NCBI RefSeq assembly: GCF_000718305.1
Contig: NZ_JOFQ01000005.1
Span: 1 to 64,000, forward strand
From: Streptomyces niger
GTDB lineage: Bacteria > Actinomycetota > Actinomycetes > Streptomycetales > Streptomycetaceae
Direction: 5' to 3'
Length of the DNA stretch: 64,000 bases
The notes beneath the pieces are model-generated. The model saw only the letters and a list, made by a program, of their open reading frames with translations. It was not told the DNA's origin and searched no databases. Below, piece by piece: positions 1 to 9,148 of the stretch. Each line of letters begins with the position of its first letter. Positions within the stretch are counted from its first letter, which is position 1. A program made the position numbers and the translations under genes.

Positions 1-39
1 GAGGGGGTGGGCGGGGGGGGGAGGGAGACGGGAGGGAAG

Positions 40-621
40 TCAGCCGCGGACGCCGCGGAGGGACATGGCCACCGCCGCCTCCGTGATCTCCGTCGGATCC
101 TCCGCCGCTCCCAGTTCGATCCGGCGGACCGCGGCGTCGACGACGCCCTGCAAGAGCATCGCGGCGAGGCGCGGCTGCTCGTGGCCGAGCGCCGCCAGGG
201 CCTCGACGATCATGGCGATGAGGCCGCCGTGCGCGGCGCGGATCTTCTCGCGGGCGCCGGCGTCCAGCTCACCCGCCGAGATCGCCACGACGGCGCGGTG
301 CCGGCGGTCGCCGACGAGGGCGAGCTGCTGCCGTACGTACGCCTCGATCTTCTCCTCGGGCGTCTCGACGCGCTCCATGGCGGCTTCGACCTCCGCGGCC
401 CAGACCGGGAAGTCGACGGCGCAGAGCTCTTCGACGACGGCGGCGCGGGAGCGGAAGTACTCGTACACGGAAGAGCGCGCGAGGCCCGTTCGCTCGGCGA
501 GGGCGGGGAAGGACAGAGCCTCCGTACCGCCTTCGGACAGCAAAGTACGCGCAGCGTCCAACAGGGCGTCGCGCTGCATGGTCCGGTGCTCGGCCACTGA
601 GGCCGCTCGAATCCTGGGCAC
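40..621 (-). CDS. TetR/AcrR family transcriptional regulator
   Basis: A 193-residue DNA-binding repressor of the TetR type. The N-terminal helix-turn-helix spans about residues 15-60, with the typical ending SSVYEYFRSRAAVVEEL. The C-terminal ligand-binding and dimerisation half is all-helical and family-specific. The GTG at 621 is chosen because it puts the helix-turn-helix at the usual distance from the N-terminus; an in-frame start 36 bases upstream is possible. It lies downstream of whiG on the same strand, but a hairpin separates them, so it is probably a separate unit. The ligand and target are unknown. Confidence 0.85.
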   Translation of the reverse strand: MPRIRAASVAEHRTMQRDALLDAARTLLSEGGTEALSFPALAERTGLARSSVYEYFRSRAAVVEELCAVDFPVWAAEVEAAMERVETPEEKIEAYVRQQLALVGDRRHRAVVAISAGELDAGAREKIRAAHGGLIAMIVEALAALGHEQPRLAAMLLQGVVDAAVRRIELGAAEDPTEITEAAVAMSLRGVRG

Positions 622-660
622 GTCACCACTGTACGGATGCGTCCCCGGCAGTGGCACTCC

Positions 661-689
661 GCGGCACGATGTAAACCGCGGCGTGCCGC
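661..689 (-). terminator. Hairpin terminator after whiG
   Basis: An 8-bp perfect stem, GCGGCACG paired with CGTGCCGC, with a 13-base loop. It lies 12 bases beyond the whiG stop codon. There is no U-run, as is common for Streptomyces terminators. Confidence 0.5.
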
Positions 690-700
690 GTCAGCAATGG

Positions 701-1537
701 TCAGCGGCCCACGTCGGCCAGCTTGGCGCGCAGCTGGAGAACGGACTTGGTGTGGATCTGACTGACCCGGCTCTCGGTAACGCCGAGGACGTTGCCGATC
801 TCGGCGAGGGTGAGGCCTTCGTAGTAGTAGAGCGTGACGACGGTCTTCTCGCGCTCGGGGAGCGTGTTGATCGCTCGGGCGAGCAGTCGGCGCAGCTCGC
901 GGTCCTCGGCGATCTCGACCGGGTTCTCGGCCGCCGTGTCCTCAAGGGTGTCCATGAGGCTCAGCCGGTCGCCACCCTCACCGCCGGCGTGCAGCAGCTC
1001 TTCGAGGGCGACGACGTTGGCCAGGGACAACTGGCTGAAGACGGCATGCAGTTCTTCGAGGGCGATGCCCATCTCCGCGGCGACCTCGGCTTCGGAGGGG
1101 GTGCGACGCAGCTGCGCTTCGAGCGTGGCGTACGCGCGCTCGACGGCCCTCGCCTTCTGGCGGACCGAGCGGGGGATCCAGTCGAGGGCCCGCAGTTCGT
1201 CGATCATCGCGCCGCGGATGCGGGTGATGGCGTACGTCTCGAACTTGATGGACCGTTCCGGTTCGAACTTCTCGATGGCGTCGATCAGCCCGAACACGCC
1301 GCTGGAGACGAAGTCGGCCTGCTCGACGTTGGGCGGCAGGCCGACGCTGACGCGGCCCGCGACGTATTTGACCAGCGGTGAGTAGTGCAGGATCAGCTGC
1401 TCCCGCAGCCGTTCGTCGCCCGTCGCCTTGTAGGAGCGCCAGAGCTCCTCTAGCGAGGTGGGCGCTGCCGGGCGCACGCTGCCGCGGGCGGCGGGAGGTA
1501 CCGCCGCGCGGTCAGACCCGGAAGTGTGCTGGGGCAT
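701..1537 (-). CDS. whiG: RNA polymerase sigma factor WhiG
   Basis: A 278-residue sigma factor of the FliA/WhiG group, which in Streptomyces commits aerial hyphae to sporulation. Region 2 runs from about residue 60 to 130 ([20 protein letters not shown], then [17 protein letters not shown]). Region 3 follows. Region 4 is at the C-terminus, with [19 protein letters not shown] and the helix-turn-helix [15 protein letters not shown]. The ATG at 1537 is chosen because the preceding 70 codons are low-complexity and not family-like. The gene is followed by a hairpin, and 260 bases of non-coding DNA separate it from dprA, so it probably has its own promoter. Confidence 0.95.
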   Translation of the reverse strand: MPQHTSGSDRAAVPPAARGSVRPAAPTSLEELWRSYKATGDERLREQLILHYSPLVKYVAGRVSVGLPPNVEQADFVSSGVFGLIDAIEKFEPERSIKFETYAITRIRGAMIDELRALDWIPRSVRQKARAVERAYATLEAQLRRTPSEAEVAAEMGIALEELHAVFSQLSLANVVALEELLHAGGEGGDRLSLMDTLEDTAAENPVEIAEDRELRRLLARAINTLPEREKTVVTLYYYEGLTLAEIGNVLGVTESRVSQIHTKSVLQLRAKLADVGR

Positions 1538-1797
1538 TCGTCGCCTTGAGCCGTTCTGCCGAGACGCTGGTGAAGAGGGGCGTGAGGGTCGGGTGGTCCG
1601 TGGAGGGCGGATGCCTTGCGAGCGTAGCGTTACTACGGTGTCGCTGTGTGCGATCAGAGCGTGTTCGGGTGTGCGCAGATTCGTCCGGTAGTCCGCACCC
1701 TCGGATGACGTCGGGCGACTTCGCAGTCGTCCACGCGAAACTCGCAAAGATGCATCCTGCGGTCATCCCTCTCACCTTTTCACCCGTTCGCCCCAGG

Positions 1798-3018
1798 TCA
1801 AGAACCGCCTCGCCGGTAACCTCCCGCCGAAGGGTCGCGGGGCGGCAACTCCCAGCGAGGTCCGCACCTTTGAACGAATCCGAGCGCCTGGAGTTCGAAG
1901 AGCTTCGCTTGGGTCACTTCGAGGGCCGTGCCCGAGTCACAGGCGATCTGCCGGGCCTCGGCGGCTCCCCGTACGGGAAGCGCTTCGAGCAGACGTGCGG
2001 CCGTCGGGTCCAGCAGGTCGCGCGCCAGGACCGGTCCGCGCCGTTCGGGAGCCAGGTCGCCGATGCTGCCGACCAGTTCGATGATCTCGGCCGCGTCGGC
2101 GACCACTGCGGCCTCGCCTCTGAGTAGTTGGTGGACTCCGGCCGACAGGCCGCTGGTGACCGGGCCGGGCACGCCCATCGTGAACCGTCCCAGCTCGGCC
2201 GCTCGGCGGGCGGTGGCCAGTGATCCGCTGCGCAGCGCGGCCTCGACCACGACCGTGCCGCGAGTGAGTGCGGCGATCACGCGGTTGCGCTGGATGAATC
2301 TGCTGCGGGTCGGATGATCGCCGGGTGGTAGTTCCGCGATGATCAATCCCTGTTCGGCGATGCGCTCGAGCAGCTCGGTGTGCCCGCTCGGGTAGACGCG
2401 GTCGACGCCCGAGGCGAGGACCGCGACAGTTGCCCCGCCTGCTGCCAGTGCGCCCCGATGCGCGGCGCCATCCACGCCGTACGCGGCACCGGACACCACC
2501 GACCAGCCGCGTTCGGCGAGCCCCGCAGCCAGAGTGGCCGCGACGTGTGCGCCGTACTCCGTGCAGGCGCGGGCGCCGACGAGGGCTACGGAGCGCAGGG
2601 CCCACAGCCGGAGGTTCGCCGTACCGCGTACCCACAGGCCCACGGGGCGGGCGTCGCCCAGGTCGTCCAGCTGTCGGGGCCACTCGTCGTCGCCTGGGCA
2701 GAGGAACCGGCCACCGAGCGCGGTGACGGTGGCCAGGTCGGCCTCGGGCGACGCGCGCTCGGCACGTAACCGCAGGCCCGCCACCTTTGTCTCGCCGGCG
2801 CCTTCGGGCGGGTCGTCCGCGCCGAGGAGCGAGCGCCAGAGGGCTATCGGTCCCATTCGCCGCAGCCATCCCCCGGTGACCTCGTCGCCGGGTTCCAGGA
2901 CGCGGGTGAGGGCTGCCCGGGCGAGCCGCTCCGGCTCGGGATCGGAGCTTGCGCCCGTACCCGGCCCGGGCACCCGGCCTTTGCGCCCGTCGCCCGATGC
3001 GCTGCCGAGAAGGCTCAT
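1798..3018 (-). CDS. dprA: DNA-processing protein DprA
   Basis: A 406-residue Rossmann-fold protein that binds incoming single-stranded DNA and loads RecA in transforming bacteria. In non-competent actinomycetes its role is less clear. The DprA core contains VALVGARACTEYG and GAAYGVDGAAHRGALAAGG, followed by GVDRVYPSGH. The N-terminal 80 residues are an extension typical of actinobacterial DprA, and the C-terminal 60 residues resemble a winged helix. The ATG at 3018 overlaps the comM stop codon by 4 bases (ATGA), which indicates translational coupling in a yraN-comM-dprA operon. Confidence 0.93.
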   Translation of the reverse strand: MSLLGSASGDGRKGRVPGPGTGASSDPEPERLARAALTRVLEPGDEVTGGWLRRMGPIALWRSLLGADDPPEGAGETKVAGLRLRAERASPEADLATVTALGGRFLCPGDDEWPRQLDDLGDARPVGLWVRGTANLRLWALRSVALVGARACTEYGAHVAATLAAGLAERGWSVVSGAAYGVDGAAHRGALAAGGATVAVLASGVDRVYPSGHTELLERIAEQGLIIAELPPGDHPTRSRFIQRNRVIAALTRGTVVVEAALRSGSLATARRAAELGRFTMGVPGPVTSGLSAGVHQLLRGEAAVVADAAEIIELVGSIGDLAPERRGPVLARDLLDPTAARLLEALPVRGAAEARQIACDSGTALEVTQAKLFELQALGFVQRCGPRWELPPRDPSAGGYRRGGS

Positions 3019-4625
3019 GATCGGCTCACCGCCAGGGGTACGCCGCGGTGCACGCCGGTGCGCAGTTCCAGGGCCCAGTCGACGTCCTCGGCCGTCGGCC
3101 GGTCGCGGCCGGCGAGATCGGCAGCGGTCCATGCGACGCGCAGTACGCGGTCCAGGCCGCGGGCGGTGAGCAGGCCGTTCTCCAGGTCGCGCTCGGCCTG
3201 GAGGAGTGCCCCCGGGGCCACGGACCACCGGGTGCGCAGCTCATGCCCGGGCACTTCGTTGTTCGTCCGCCAGGGGGTGCCCTCGAAGCGATGGGCGGCG
3301 CGCTCCCTGGCGGCGCGGATCCGGTCGGCGACGACGGCGGTGGATTCGCCGCGCGTGCCCGCGACCAGTTCGCTGCGGGCGACCGGTTCGACGGCGATCC
3401 GCAGGTCGACGCGGTCCATCAGCGGTCCGGAGAGCCGGGCGCGGTAGCGAGTGATCGAGGAGGGGCGGCACTCGCAGCCGCCCGTGGTGGTGCCGTAACG
3501 CCCGCAGGGGCAGGGGTTGGCGGCCAGGACCAGCAGGAAGGACGCCGGGAGCCGCATCATTCCGGCGGCGCGGGCGACCACGATGTGGCCGGCTTCGAGG
3601 GGCTGGCGTAGCGCGTCGAGCACCTTGGCGCTGCATTCGGCGGCCTCGTCCACGAACAGGACGCCGCGATGGGCGAGGGACACCGCACCGGGTCGGGGCA
3701 GCCCGCTGCCGCCGCCCACGAGGGAGGCCATGGTGGCGGAGTGGTGCGGTGCGCAGTACGGCGGGCGGCTCACCAGGGGCTGGCCGGGTGGGAGCATGCC
3801 CGCCACCGAGTGCACCGCGGTGACCTCCAGGGACTCCTTGGGCGAGAGGGGCGGCAGGAGTCCGGGGAGCCGTTCGGCGAGCATGGTCTTGCCCGCGCCC
3901 GGTGGTCCCTTCAGGAAGATGTGGTGCCGTCCGGCGGCGGCGACCTCCAAAGCGCGCCGTGCACCGTGCTGACCTGCGACGTCCGCCAGGTCCGGCGGTC
4001 GTCCCTCGGGTGGCGGTCCGACGCAGGATCCGGCGCCCGGTACGACCAGTCCGGCGAGCAGCGGGTCCGGGCGGCCGGGCTCGTCGCCTTCGTCCTCCTC
4101 CTCGGGGACGGGTCCGTCGGTGAGGACGGCGATGAGCTGGCGCAGGCTCCGGACGCCCAGGACGGAGATGCCGGGGACGAGCGAGGCCTCGGCGGCGGTC
4201 CGCTCGGGGACGACCACCTGGCGGTATCCCGCGTCGGCGGCGGCGAGGACGGCGGGCAGTACGCCACGTACGGGGCGCACCCGGCCGTCGAGGCCCAGCT
4301 CGCCGATCATGACGAGGTCAGTGAGCTCCCGGGGGTCGATGAGCTCGGCGGCGCCCAGGACGGCGCAGGCGACGGCCAGGTCGAAGCCGCTGCCGCCCTT
4401 GGGGACGGAGGCCGGGCTGAGCCCGACGGTGAGCTTCTTCTGTGGCCATTCGGAGCCCGAATTGACCACGGCGGCGCGCACCCGGTCGCGCGATTCGATG
4501 AGGCTCTTGTCGGGGAGGCCGACGAGGGTGAAGGCGGCGACACCCGGTTCGAGGTCGGCCTGGACCTCGACGACGACGCCTTCGACGCCGACCAGCGCGA
4601 CCGAGCAGGTACGGGCGAATCCCAT
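3015..4625 (-). CDS. comM: YifB/ComM-type Mg chelatase-like AAA+ ATPase
   Basis: A 536-residue AAA+ protein. ComM in naturally transforming species is a branch-migration helicase that helps integrate DNA. The N-terminal domain (residues 1-170) is the Lon-like ChlI fold. Walker A is GPPGAGKT at residues 240-247 and Walker B is in LFVDEAAE. The zinc-ribbon-like ANPCPCGRYG...CECRP segment and the sensor region follow, and a C-terminal Mg-chelatase domain ends the protein. The ATG at 4625 overlaps the yraN stop codon by one base and its own stop overlaps dprA by 4 bases. The three genes form a tight operon linked to DNA uptake and processing. Confidence 0.93.
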   Translation of the reverse strand: MGFARTCSVALVGVEGVVVEVQADLEPGVAAFTLVGLPDKSLIESRDRVRAAVVNSGSEWPQKKLTVGLSPASVPKGGSGFDLAVACAVLGAAELIDPRELTDLVMIGELGLDGRVRPVRGVLPAVLAAADAGYRQVVVPERTAAEASLVPGISVLGVRSLRQLIAVLTDGPVPEEEDEGDEPGRPDPLLAGLVVPGAGSCVGPPPEGRPPDLADVAGQHGARRALEVAAAGRHHIFLKGPPGAGKTMLAERLPGLLPPLSPKESLEVTAVHSVAGMLPPGQPLVSRPPYCAPHHSATMASLVGGGSGLPRPGAVSLAHRGVLFVDEAAECSAKVLDALRQPLEAGHIVVARAAGMMRLPASFLLVLAANPCPCGRYGTTTGGCECRPSSITRYRARLSGPLMDRVDLRIAVEPVARSELVAGTRGESTAVVADRIRAARERAAHRFEGTPWRTNNEVPGHELRTRWSVAPGALLQAERDLENGLLTARGLDRVLRVAWTAADLAGRDRPTAEDVDWALELRTGVHRGVPLAVSRS

Positions 4626-5203
4626 CAGGTCACCCCCCGTACGTGAGTCACGACGGGAGCGCCGCGGGTGGGGAGCTGCACGCCGATCACGTCGATGCGT
4701 ACGCCGCCCGCGGGCGGGCCGCCGTGCGCCGCGGTCCAGTGCTCGGCGAGGAGGCACAAGCGGCGGGCTTTGGTCGGCGTGACGGCCGCCATGGGATGTT
4801 CGTACGGGCCCGCGCGCCTGGTCTTGACCTCGCACGCCACGAACGCGTCGGCTTCGGCGGCGACGATGTCGATTTCTCCGAAGCGGCAGCGCCAGTTGCG
4901 GTCGAGGACGCGCATGCCGTGGGCCGTCAGCCACCTCGCGGCGAGGTCCTCGCCGTACCGCCCGAGTCCTGAGCGGCGGCTCCCCGCTCGGGCGCGGCCG
5001 GCCGGGCCGCCCCGGCGCCTCGGGTGCCTGCGTCGTGTCCTCGCCGGGCCGACCGATCTCGTCGAGCCGGAGTCCACGCGTCCCGGTCCGGTGCCTGTCC
5101 GGCCCGAACCGGGATCTGCCCGGTCCGGTCCGGGATCTGTCCGCTTCGATCCGGGATCTGTCGTACCGCTTCCGACCGCGGTGTTTCCTGCTGTGGCGTT
5201 CAT
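4625..5203 (-). CDS. YraN family (UPF0102) nuclease-fold protein
   Basis: A 192-residue protein whose last 115 residues are a YraN/UPF0102 domain, an endonuclease-like fold. Family landmarks include [13 protein letters not shown], then [13 protein letters not shown] and ACEVKTR, which carry the Glu, Asp and Glu-x-Lys active-site-like residues. The first 75 residues are an unusual low-complexity extension rich in Asp-Pro-Gly and Arg, encoded by degenerate short repeats. An ATG nearer the domain is not obvious, so the extension may be translated. First gene of the yraN-comM-dprA operon. Confidence 0.88.
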   Translation of the reverse strand: MNATAGNTAVGSGTTDPGSKRTDPGPDRADPGSGRTGTGPGRVDSGSTRSVGPARTRRRHPRRRGGPAGRARAGSRRSGLGRYGEDLAARWLTAHGMRVLDRNWRCRFGEIDIVAAEADAFVACEVKTRRAGPYEHPMAAVTPTKARRLCLLAEHWTAAHGGPPAGGVRIDVIGVQLPTRGAPVVTHVRGVT

Positions 5204-5239
5204 CCGGCACCACCTCCGGCACCGACTGTGACGCCTCAG

Positions 5240-5263
5240 CCACCAAGTATTGGATCTTGGTGG
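5240..5263. promoter_or_regulatory. 24-bp inverted repeat upstream of yraN operon
   Basis: A perfect 8-bp inverted repeat, CCACCAAG-N8-CTTGGTGG, about 36 bases before the yraN start. It sits where the operon promoter should be, so an operator is plausible. The regulator is unknown. Confidence 0.4.
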
Positions 5264-5345
5264 ACAACTCGACGGCTGTGCGTAACCTCGTCACCCGTCG
5301 GAGTGAACCGACCCGCTCCTCGGCCGGTCACGCGGAAACGGTCAC

Positions 5346-5654
5346 TCAGCCGCTCGGCAGTTCGAGGTCGCTCTTGTTCAGCTCCTCGATGTTCACGTCC
5401 TTGAACGTGAGCACGCGCACCTGCTTCACGAACCTGGCCGGCCGATACATGTCCCAGACCCAGGCGTCCGCCATCGACACTTCGAAAAAGACCTCACCCT
5501 GCACCGAGTGCACCTGCATCTCGTAGTCGTTGGTGAGGTAGAACCGACGCTCTGTCTCGATCACGTATTTGAACAGTCCGACGACGTCTCGGTACTCCCG
5601 GTAGAGCTTCAGCTCCATCTCGGTCTCGTACTTTTCGAGGTCCTCGGCGCTCAT
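5346..5654 (-). CDS. DUF2469 family protein
   Basis: A 102-residue acidic protein, highly conserved across actinobacteria (for example in mycobacteria, next to rnhB/lepB genes) and of unknown function. It begins MSAEDLEKYETEMELKLYRE. Conserved aromatic segments include VGLFKYVIETERRFYLTN and VWDMYRPARF. The ATG follows a good Shine-Dalgarno-like stretch (GAAGGGGAT). It is short and lacks membrane segments. Its position between the signal peptidase block and yraN-comM-dprA is the conserved actinobacterial arrangement. Confidence 0.93.
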   Translation of the reverse strand: MSAEDLEKYETEMELKLYREYRDVVGLFKYVIETERRFYLTNDYEMQVHSVQGEVFFEVSMADAWVWDMYRPARFVKQVRVLTFKDVNIEELNKSDLELPSG

Positions 5655-5692
5655 GGCAGATCCCCTTCAGCCGTGCGTCCCCCTATTGTGCG

Positions 5693-6226
5693 TCAGGCAC
5701 TCTCGGTCTCCAGGACCACCGGCGCACTAGGGGGGCCTTCGTCGAGCAGCGTGCGCAGCAGCTCGGCGAGTCTGGTCGGATACACCGTCTCATGGGAAGC
5801 GGAAAGTTCCGCCACCGTCCACCATCGCAGACCCGCCACGCTGCGCCGTTCCAGCTCCGTCAGGCCGCTCAGCCGGGTCGCGGTGCTCCGCGTACGTGCC
5901 AGGTAGTACCACTCGTCCTGGTCCCAGCGCCGCCCGTCGAACGGGAACGAGCAATGCCGCTGCCACAGCACGGGGCCGAGCTCCGCGTCCGTGATCCCGG
6001 TTTCCTCGGCCAGCTCCCGCAGCGCGGCCTCCTCCCGGCTCTCGGCGCCCTCCAGGCCGCCGCCCGGCGTGAACCACCAGGTCCTCGACGGTTCGTCCGG
6101 TTCGAAACCGTGCATCAGCAGGACCCGGTCCTCGGGGTCGAGCAGGATCACCCTGGAGACACGCCGCAGCGCCGTGTCCGAGAGCGCCTCGGCGTGCTCC
6201 TGTATGCCGGTGTCCGCCTCAGACAC
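5693..6226 (-). CDS. Nudix hydrolase
   Basis: A 177-residue Nudix (MutT-like) pyrophosphohydrolase that acts on nucleoside diphosphates linked to some other moiety; the exact substrate is not predictable. The Nudix box is complete: GGLEGAESREEAALRELAEE followed by TGI, matching Gx5Ex7REUxEExGU. The start overlaps the end of the upstream signal peptidase gene by 8 bases, so it is the last gene of that operon. Confidence 0.92.
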   Translation of the reverse strand: MSEADTGIQEHAEALSDTALRRVSRVILLDPEDRVLLMHGFEPDEPSRTWWFTPGGGLEGAESREEAALRELAEETGITDAELGPVLWQRHCSFPFDGRRWDQDEWYYLARTRSTATRLSGLTELERRSVAGLRWWTVAELSASHETVYPTRLAELLRTLLDEGPPSAPVVLETESA

Positions 6227-6947
6227 GCGTCCGCCTCCTCCGGTTCGCGATCGGCCCGTAGGCCGCTCCCCCCAGTATCAGCACCGCGCCGGCCACGATG
6301 GCCACCATGATGGGCCGCAGGGGGCCGGGCTGGGAGGTGCCACCGGGCAGGTCGGAGAAGCCCGTGGGCCGCTGCAGCATCCCGAAGCTGCCGACCGGCC
6401 AGGCCTCGGCGTCGACCCGGGCGTCGACGGCACTGCGCGGCACGGCGCCGTGATCGCCGTCCGTGAGGTGCACCCGCGAGTCCATGGAGTCACTGCGGTG
6501 ATCACCGAGGAGGAAGAGCTGTCCCTTGGGGACCTCGGCCTTGAAGCCCACGGGGGAGGCCGGGCCGCCGCCCTGGAGGTACGGCTCCTCGATCGGCTTG
6601 CCGTTGACGGTGAGCTTGCCGTCGGTGTTGCAGCAGGCGACCTTGTCGCCGCCGACGCCGACGACCCGCTTCACCATGGGGACGTCCCCCCACACCGAGT
6701 CCTGGAAGACGACGACGTCGCCGCGGCGCACTTCCGAGCCGTCCACATGCTGCGCCAGAACGCGGGCGCCCGCCTCGATGGTGGGCGCCATCGAATCGGT
6801 CGGCACGGTGTAGGGCCGGTAGAGCACCGCGCCCCATATGAATCCGCCGAGGAACAGCACACAGCCGACGGCCACCGCCAGCCCGGACAGCACACTGCCC
6901 GCGGTCCGGACGTGGCCGTCCCCCGTACGCACCCTGGTCCCGCTCAT
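6219..6947 (-). CDS. sipZ: Type I signal peptidase (SipZ-like)
   Basis: A 242-residue membrane peptidase that removes signal peptides on the outer face of the membrane. An N-terminal transmembrane helix (about residues 18-40) precedes the catalytic serine in PTDSMAPTI. The catalytic lysine is in MVKRVVGVGGDKV, and box E is LGDHRSDSMDSR. A second transmembrane helix near the C-terminus (IMVAIVAGAVLILGGAAYG) is followed by an arginine-rich tail. The ATG at 6947 has a GGAG ribosome-binding site. It is the fourth paralogue of the cluster; the sip letter rests on gene order as in S. lividans, recalled from memory. Confidence 0.9.
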   Translation of the reverse strand: MSGTRVRTGDGHVRTAGSVLSGLAVAVGCVLFLGGFIWGAVLYRPYTVPTDSMAPTIEAGARVLAQHVDGSEVRRGDVVVFQDSVWGDVPMVKRVVGVGGDKVACCNTDGKLTVNGKPIEEPYLQGGGPASPVGFKAEVPKGQLFLLGDHRSDSMDSRVHLTDGDHGAVPRSAVDARVDAEAWPVGSFGMLQRPTGFSDLPGGTSQPGPLRPIMVAIVAGAVLILGGAAYGPIANRRRRTRV

Positions 6948-7137
6948 CCCGCGCTCCTGCCCCGCGGGCGAGCCCCGCGTCGAAGATCCGGGACGGCACA
7001 TTACCTGGGGTTACGCGCCCTGGTCAGCCTCCGGCCGACGACCCGATCGGGCATCCCGGACGCCGTTGCGCAACGTCCGCCGCACATCGACCGTCCGTCC
7101 GCCGGAAGCACACACATCCCTCACCTGCGGGATGTGC

Positions 7138-8103
7138 TCAGCCCTCGCGGGGCTCCTTGCCGGTCGCGCCCACAGCGACGTTCGCCGGCAGCTTGGCGAG
7201 CACCCGCCGGCGCCGCCAGAGCACGATCGGCACCGCACCGGCAAGGCCCAGCGCCGCCGGCGCCGCGGCCATCGCCTGGCTCAGGCCGGGCTGGTCGAAG
7301 GTGTCCGGCACCGGGAGCAGCGACCAGCGGTTGACCGGCCAGGCGATCGTGAAGGCGCGGCCCACGACCTCGTCCTCCGAGACCGTGCCGTTGCCCTTGA
7401 GGTCCTGGTGGTAGCGCGAGTCCAGGGAGTCCTGGCGGTGGTCGCCCATCACCCAGATCCGGCCCTCGGGGACCTTGAGGGGACCGAAGGGCTTGTCGCC
7501 GCACGGGGTGTTCCCCGCGAAGAGGTACGAGTCCTCCTTGAGCGCCTTGCCGTTGACCTTCACCGGGCCCGTGCCCTTGCACTCCACCGTGTCGCCGCCG
7601 ACCGCGATGACCCGCTTGATCAGGTCCTTCTCCTCCGCGGACGGCATCAGGCCGATCCAGCTGAGGACCTTCTGGACCGGATTGGGCGCCGGAGTGGGCA
7701 CCTCGTTGAGCCAGCCGCCCGGGTCGTGGAACACGACGACCTCGCCGCGCTCCGGCTTCGAGCCGAACCACGGGGTCAGCTTGTCCACCAGCACCCGGTC
7801 GCCGCGCTGCAGGGTGTTCTGCATCGAGTCGGACGGGATCGAGAACGCCTGGACCAGGAAGGTCTTGATGACCAGCGCCAAGGCCAGCGCGATGAGGATC
7901 AGGAGCGGCAGCTCCTTCCAGAAGGAACGCGGCTTTTTCTCCGACGTCACGCCGCCGTTCTCCTCTTCCCTGTCCTGTCGCGCGTGCTGCGGCTGCTGTT
8001 CCGGATGCGCCGCGCCCGCCGCGGGGGAACTATCGCGCCCCTCTGGTTCTTCGGGCTCTTCGGTTCCGGACCGTGCGCCGACCGCCAAGTCCCCCACATT
8101 CAC
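7138..8103 (-). CDS. sipY: Type I signal peptidase (SipY-like)
   Basis: A 321-residue signal peptidase I. An acidic cytoplasmic N-terminal region of about 60 residues precedes the membrane helix (ELPLLILIALALALVIKTFL). The catalytic serine is in IPSDSMQNT, the catalytic lysine is in LIKRVIAVGGDTV, and box E is MGDHRQDSLDSRYH. A C-terminal hydrophobic segment (ALGLAGAVPIVLW) anchors the protein. The start at 8103 has a strong AAGGAGTG ribosome-binding site and lies 74 bases inside the end of the upstream paralogue, in a different frame. Confidence 0.92.
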   Translation of the reverse strand: MNVGDLAVGARSGTEEPEEPEGRDSSPAAGAAHPEQQPQHARQDREEENGGVTSEKKPRSFWKELPLLILIALALALVIKTFLVQAFSIPSDSMQNTLQRGDRVLVDKLTPWFGSKPERGEVVVFHDPGGWLNEVPTPAPNPVQKVLSWIGLMPSAEEKDLIKRVIAVGGDTVECKGTGPVKVNGKALKEDSYLFAGNTPCGDKPFGPLKVPEGRIWVMGDHRQDSLDSRYHQDLKGNGTVSEDEVVGRAFTIAWPVNRWSLLPVPDTFDQPGLSQAMAAAPAALGLAGAVPIVLWRRRRVLAKLPANVAVGATGKEPREG

Positions 8104-9148
8104 TCCTTACTCCAAGCCGCCGCCTGCTCGTCAAACGGTGCAGGCCCACCACTCCCATAACGAGCGGGAGTTCCGCAGGGGTCGGGAGTACGGTCAAACC
8201 TTCGGGTGACACACTATGCGGCGCTGCGGCCTGCGTCGTCGGTGCACCCGGCGCGTCGCGCACAGAAGCGTACGTATCGGGCTCTTCCAGGCGTCGCCAG
8301 TGGCTGAACGGCCAGGCGATCACGACGGCGCGGCCGACGACGCTGTCCTCCGACACCGTGCCGCGGTACGGCTCGTCCAAGTGGTAGCGGGAGTCCGCCG
8401 AGTTCGACCGGTGGTCCCCCATCATGAAGAGCCGTCCGGTCGGCACGGTGACCTCGAACCTCAGTTGCGAGGGCGGGTTGCCCGGGTGGATGTACGGCTC
8501 GCTCAGGGGCGTGCCGTTCACGGTGACCCGGCCGCTCTTGTCGCAGCACTTGACGGTGTCGCCGCCGACCGCGACCACGCGCTTGATCAGGTCCTGCTCG
8601 TCCGCCGACGGCAGCAGCCCGATGAAGGTGAGGGCTTCCTTGACCTGCTTCACGCCCACCGCGTCGTCGGCCACGGTGGTGCGCTCCCCCTTGAGCCAGT
8701 GGTTCGGGTCCTTGAAGACGACCACGTCGCCGCGCTTCGGCTCGGCGCCGAACCACGGGGTCAATTTGTCGACCAGCACTCGGTCGCCGATCTTGATCGT
8801 CTGCTCCATGGAGCCCGACGGGATCACGAAGGCCTGCACGAGGAACGTCTTCAGGACCAGCGCGATCGCCAGCGCGACCCCGATCAGGATCGGGATCTCC
8901 TTCAGGTACGACCGCTGCCTGCGCCTCTTGATGCGCTTGGCTTGGCGTCTCCGTTCGGCCCGGCCACCGGTCGCCGGCAGGGTCGTACGCGTCGCCGAAC
9001 CGCTCGTCCGCACGTCGGCCTCGTAAGGAGCGGCACCGGCCGCTCCGAGGTCGTGCGCACCGTCCGCCCCGGAGGCGTGCGCGTCGCGCTTCTCTTGTGG
9101 TGCGCCTTCCCGATGGTGTCCGTGGCGCGGGCGCCCTCTGTTACCCAT
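8030..9148 (-). CDS. sipX: Type I signal peptidase (SipX-like)
   Basis: A 372-residue signal peptidase I, the longest of the four. A long basic cytoplasmic region (to about residue 80, with RRRQAKRIKRRRQR) leads into the membrane helix. The catalytic serine is in IPSGSMEQT, the catalytic lysine is in LIKRVVAVGGDTV, and box E is MGDHRSNSADSRYH. The 80-residue C-terminal part contains a weakly hydrophobic stretch (AELPLVMGVVGL) and a basic tail that overlaps the next gene by 74 bases. The start overlaps the previous gene by 8 bases, so the genes are co-transcribed. Confidence 0.9.
   Translation of the reverse strand: MGNRGRPRHGHHREGAPQEKRDAHASGADGAHDLGAAGAAPYEADVRTSGSATRTTLPATGGRAERRRQAKRIKRRRQRSYLKEIPILIGVALAIALVLKTFLVQAFVIPSGSMEQTIKIGDRVLVDKLTPWFGAEPKRGDVVVFKDPNHWLKGERTTVADDAVGVKQVKEALTFIGLLPSADEQDLIKRVVAVGGDTVKCCDKSGRVTVNGTPLSEPYIHPGNPPSQLRFEVTVPTGRLFMMGDHRSNSADSRYHLDEPYRGTVSEDSVVGRAVVIAWPFSHWRRLEEPDTYASVRDAPGAPTTQAAAPHSVSPEGLTVLPTPAELPLVMGVVGLHRLTSRRRLGVRSECGGLGGRRTVRNRRARRTRGAR

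Noticed and set aside
3015..5294. A 759-residue comM product with a long N-terminal extension
   Set aside because: The first 223 codons overlap yraN in another frame. The family start [13 protein letters not shown] at 4625 fits the operon overlap.
8030..8103. Frameshift or sequencing error between the SipX- and SipY-like genes
   Set aside because: Both proteins are complete for their families, and the downstream start has a strong ribosome-binding site, so a natural overlap is more likely.
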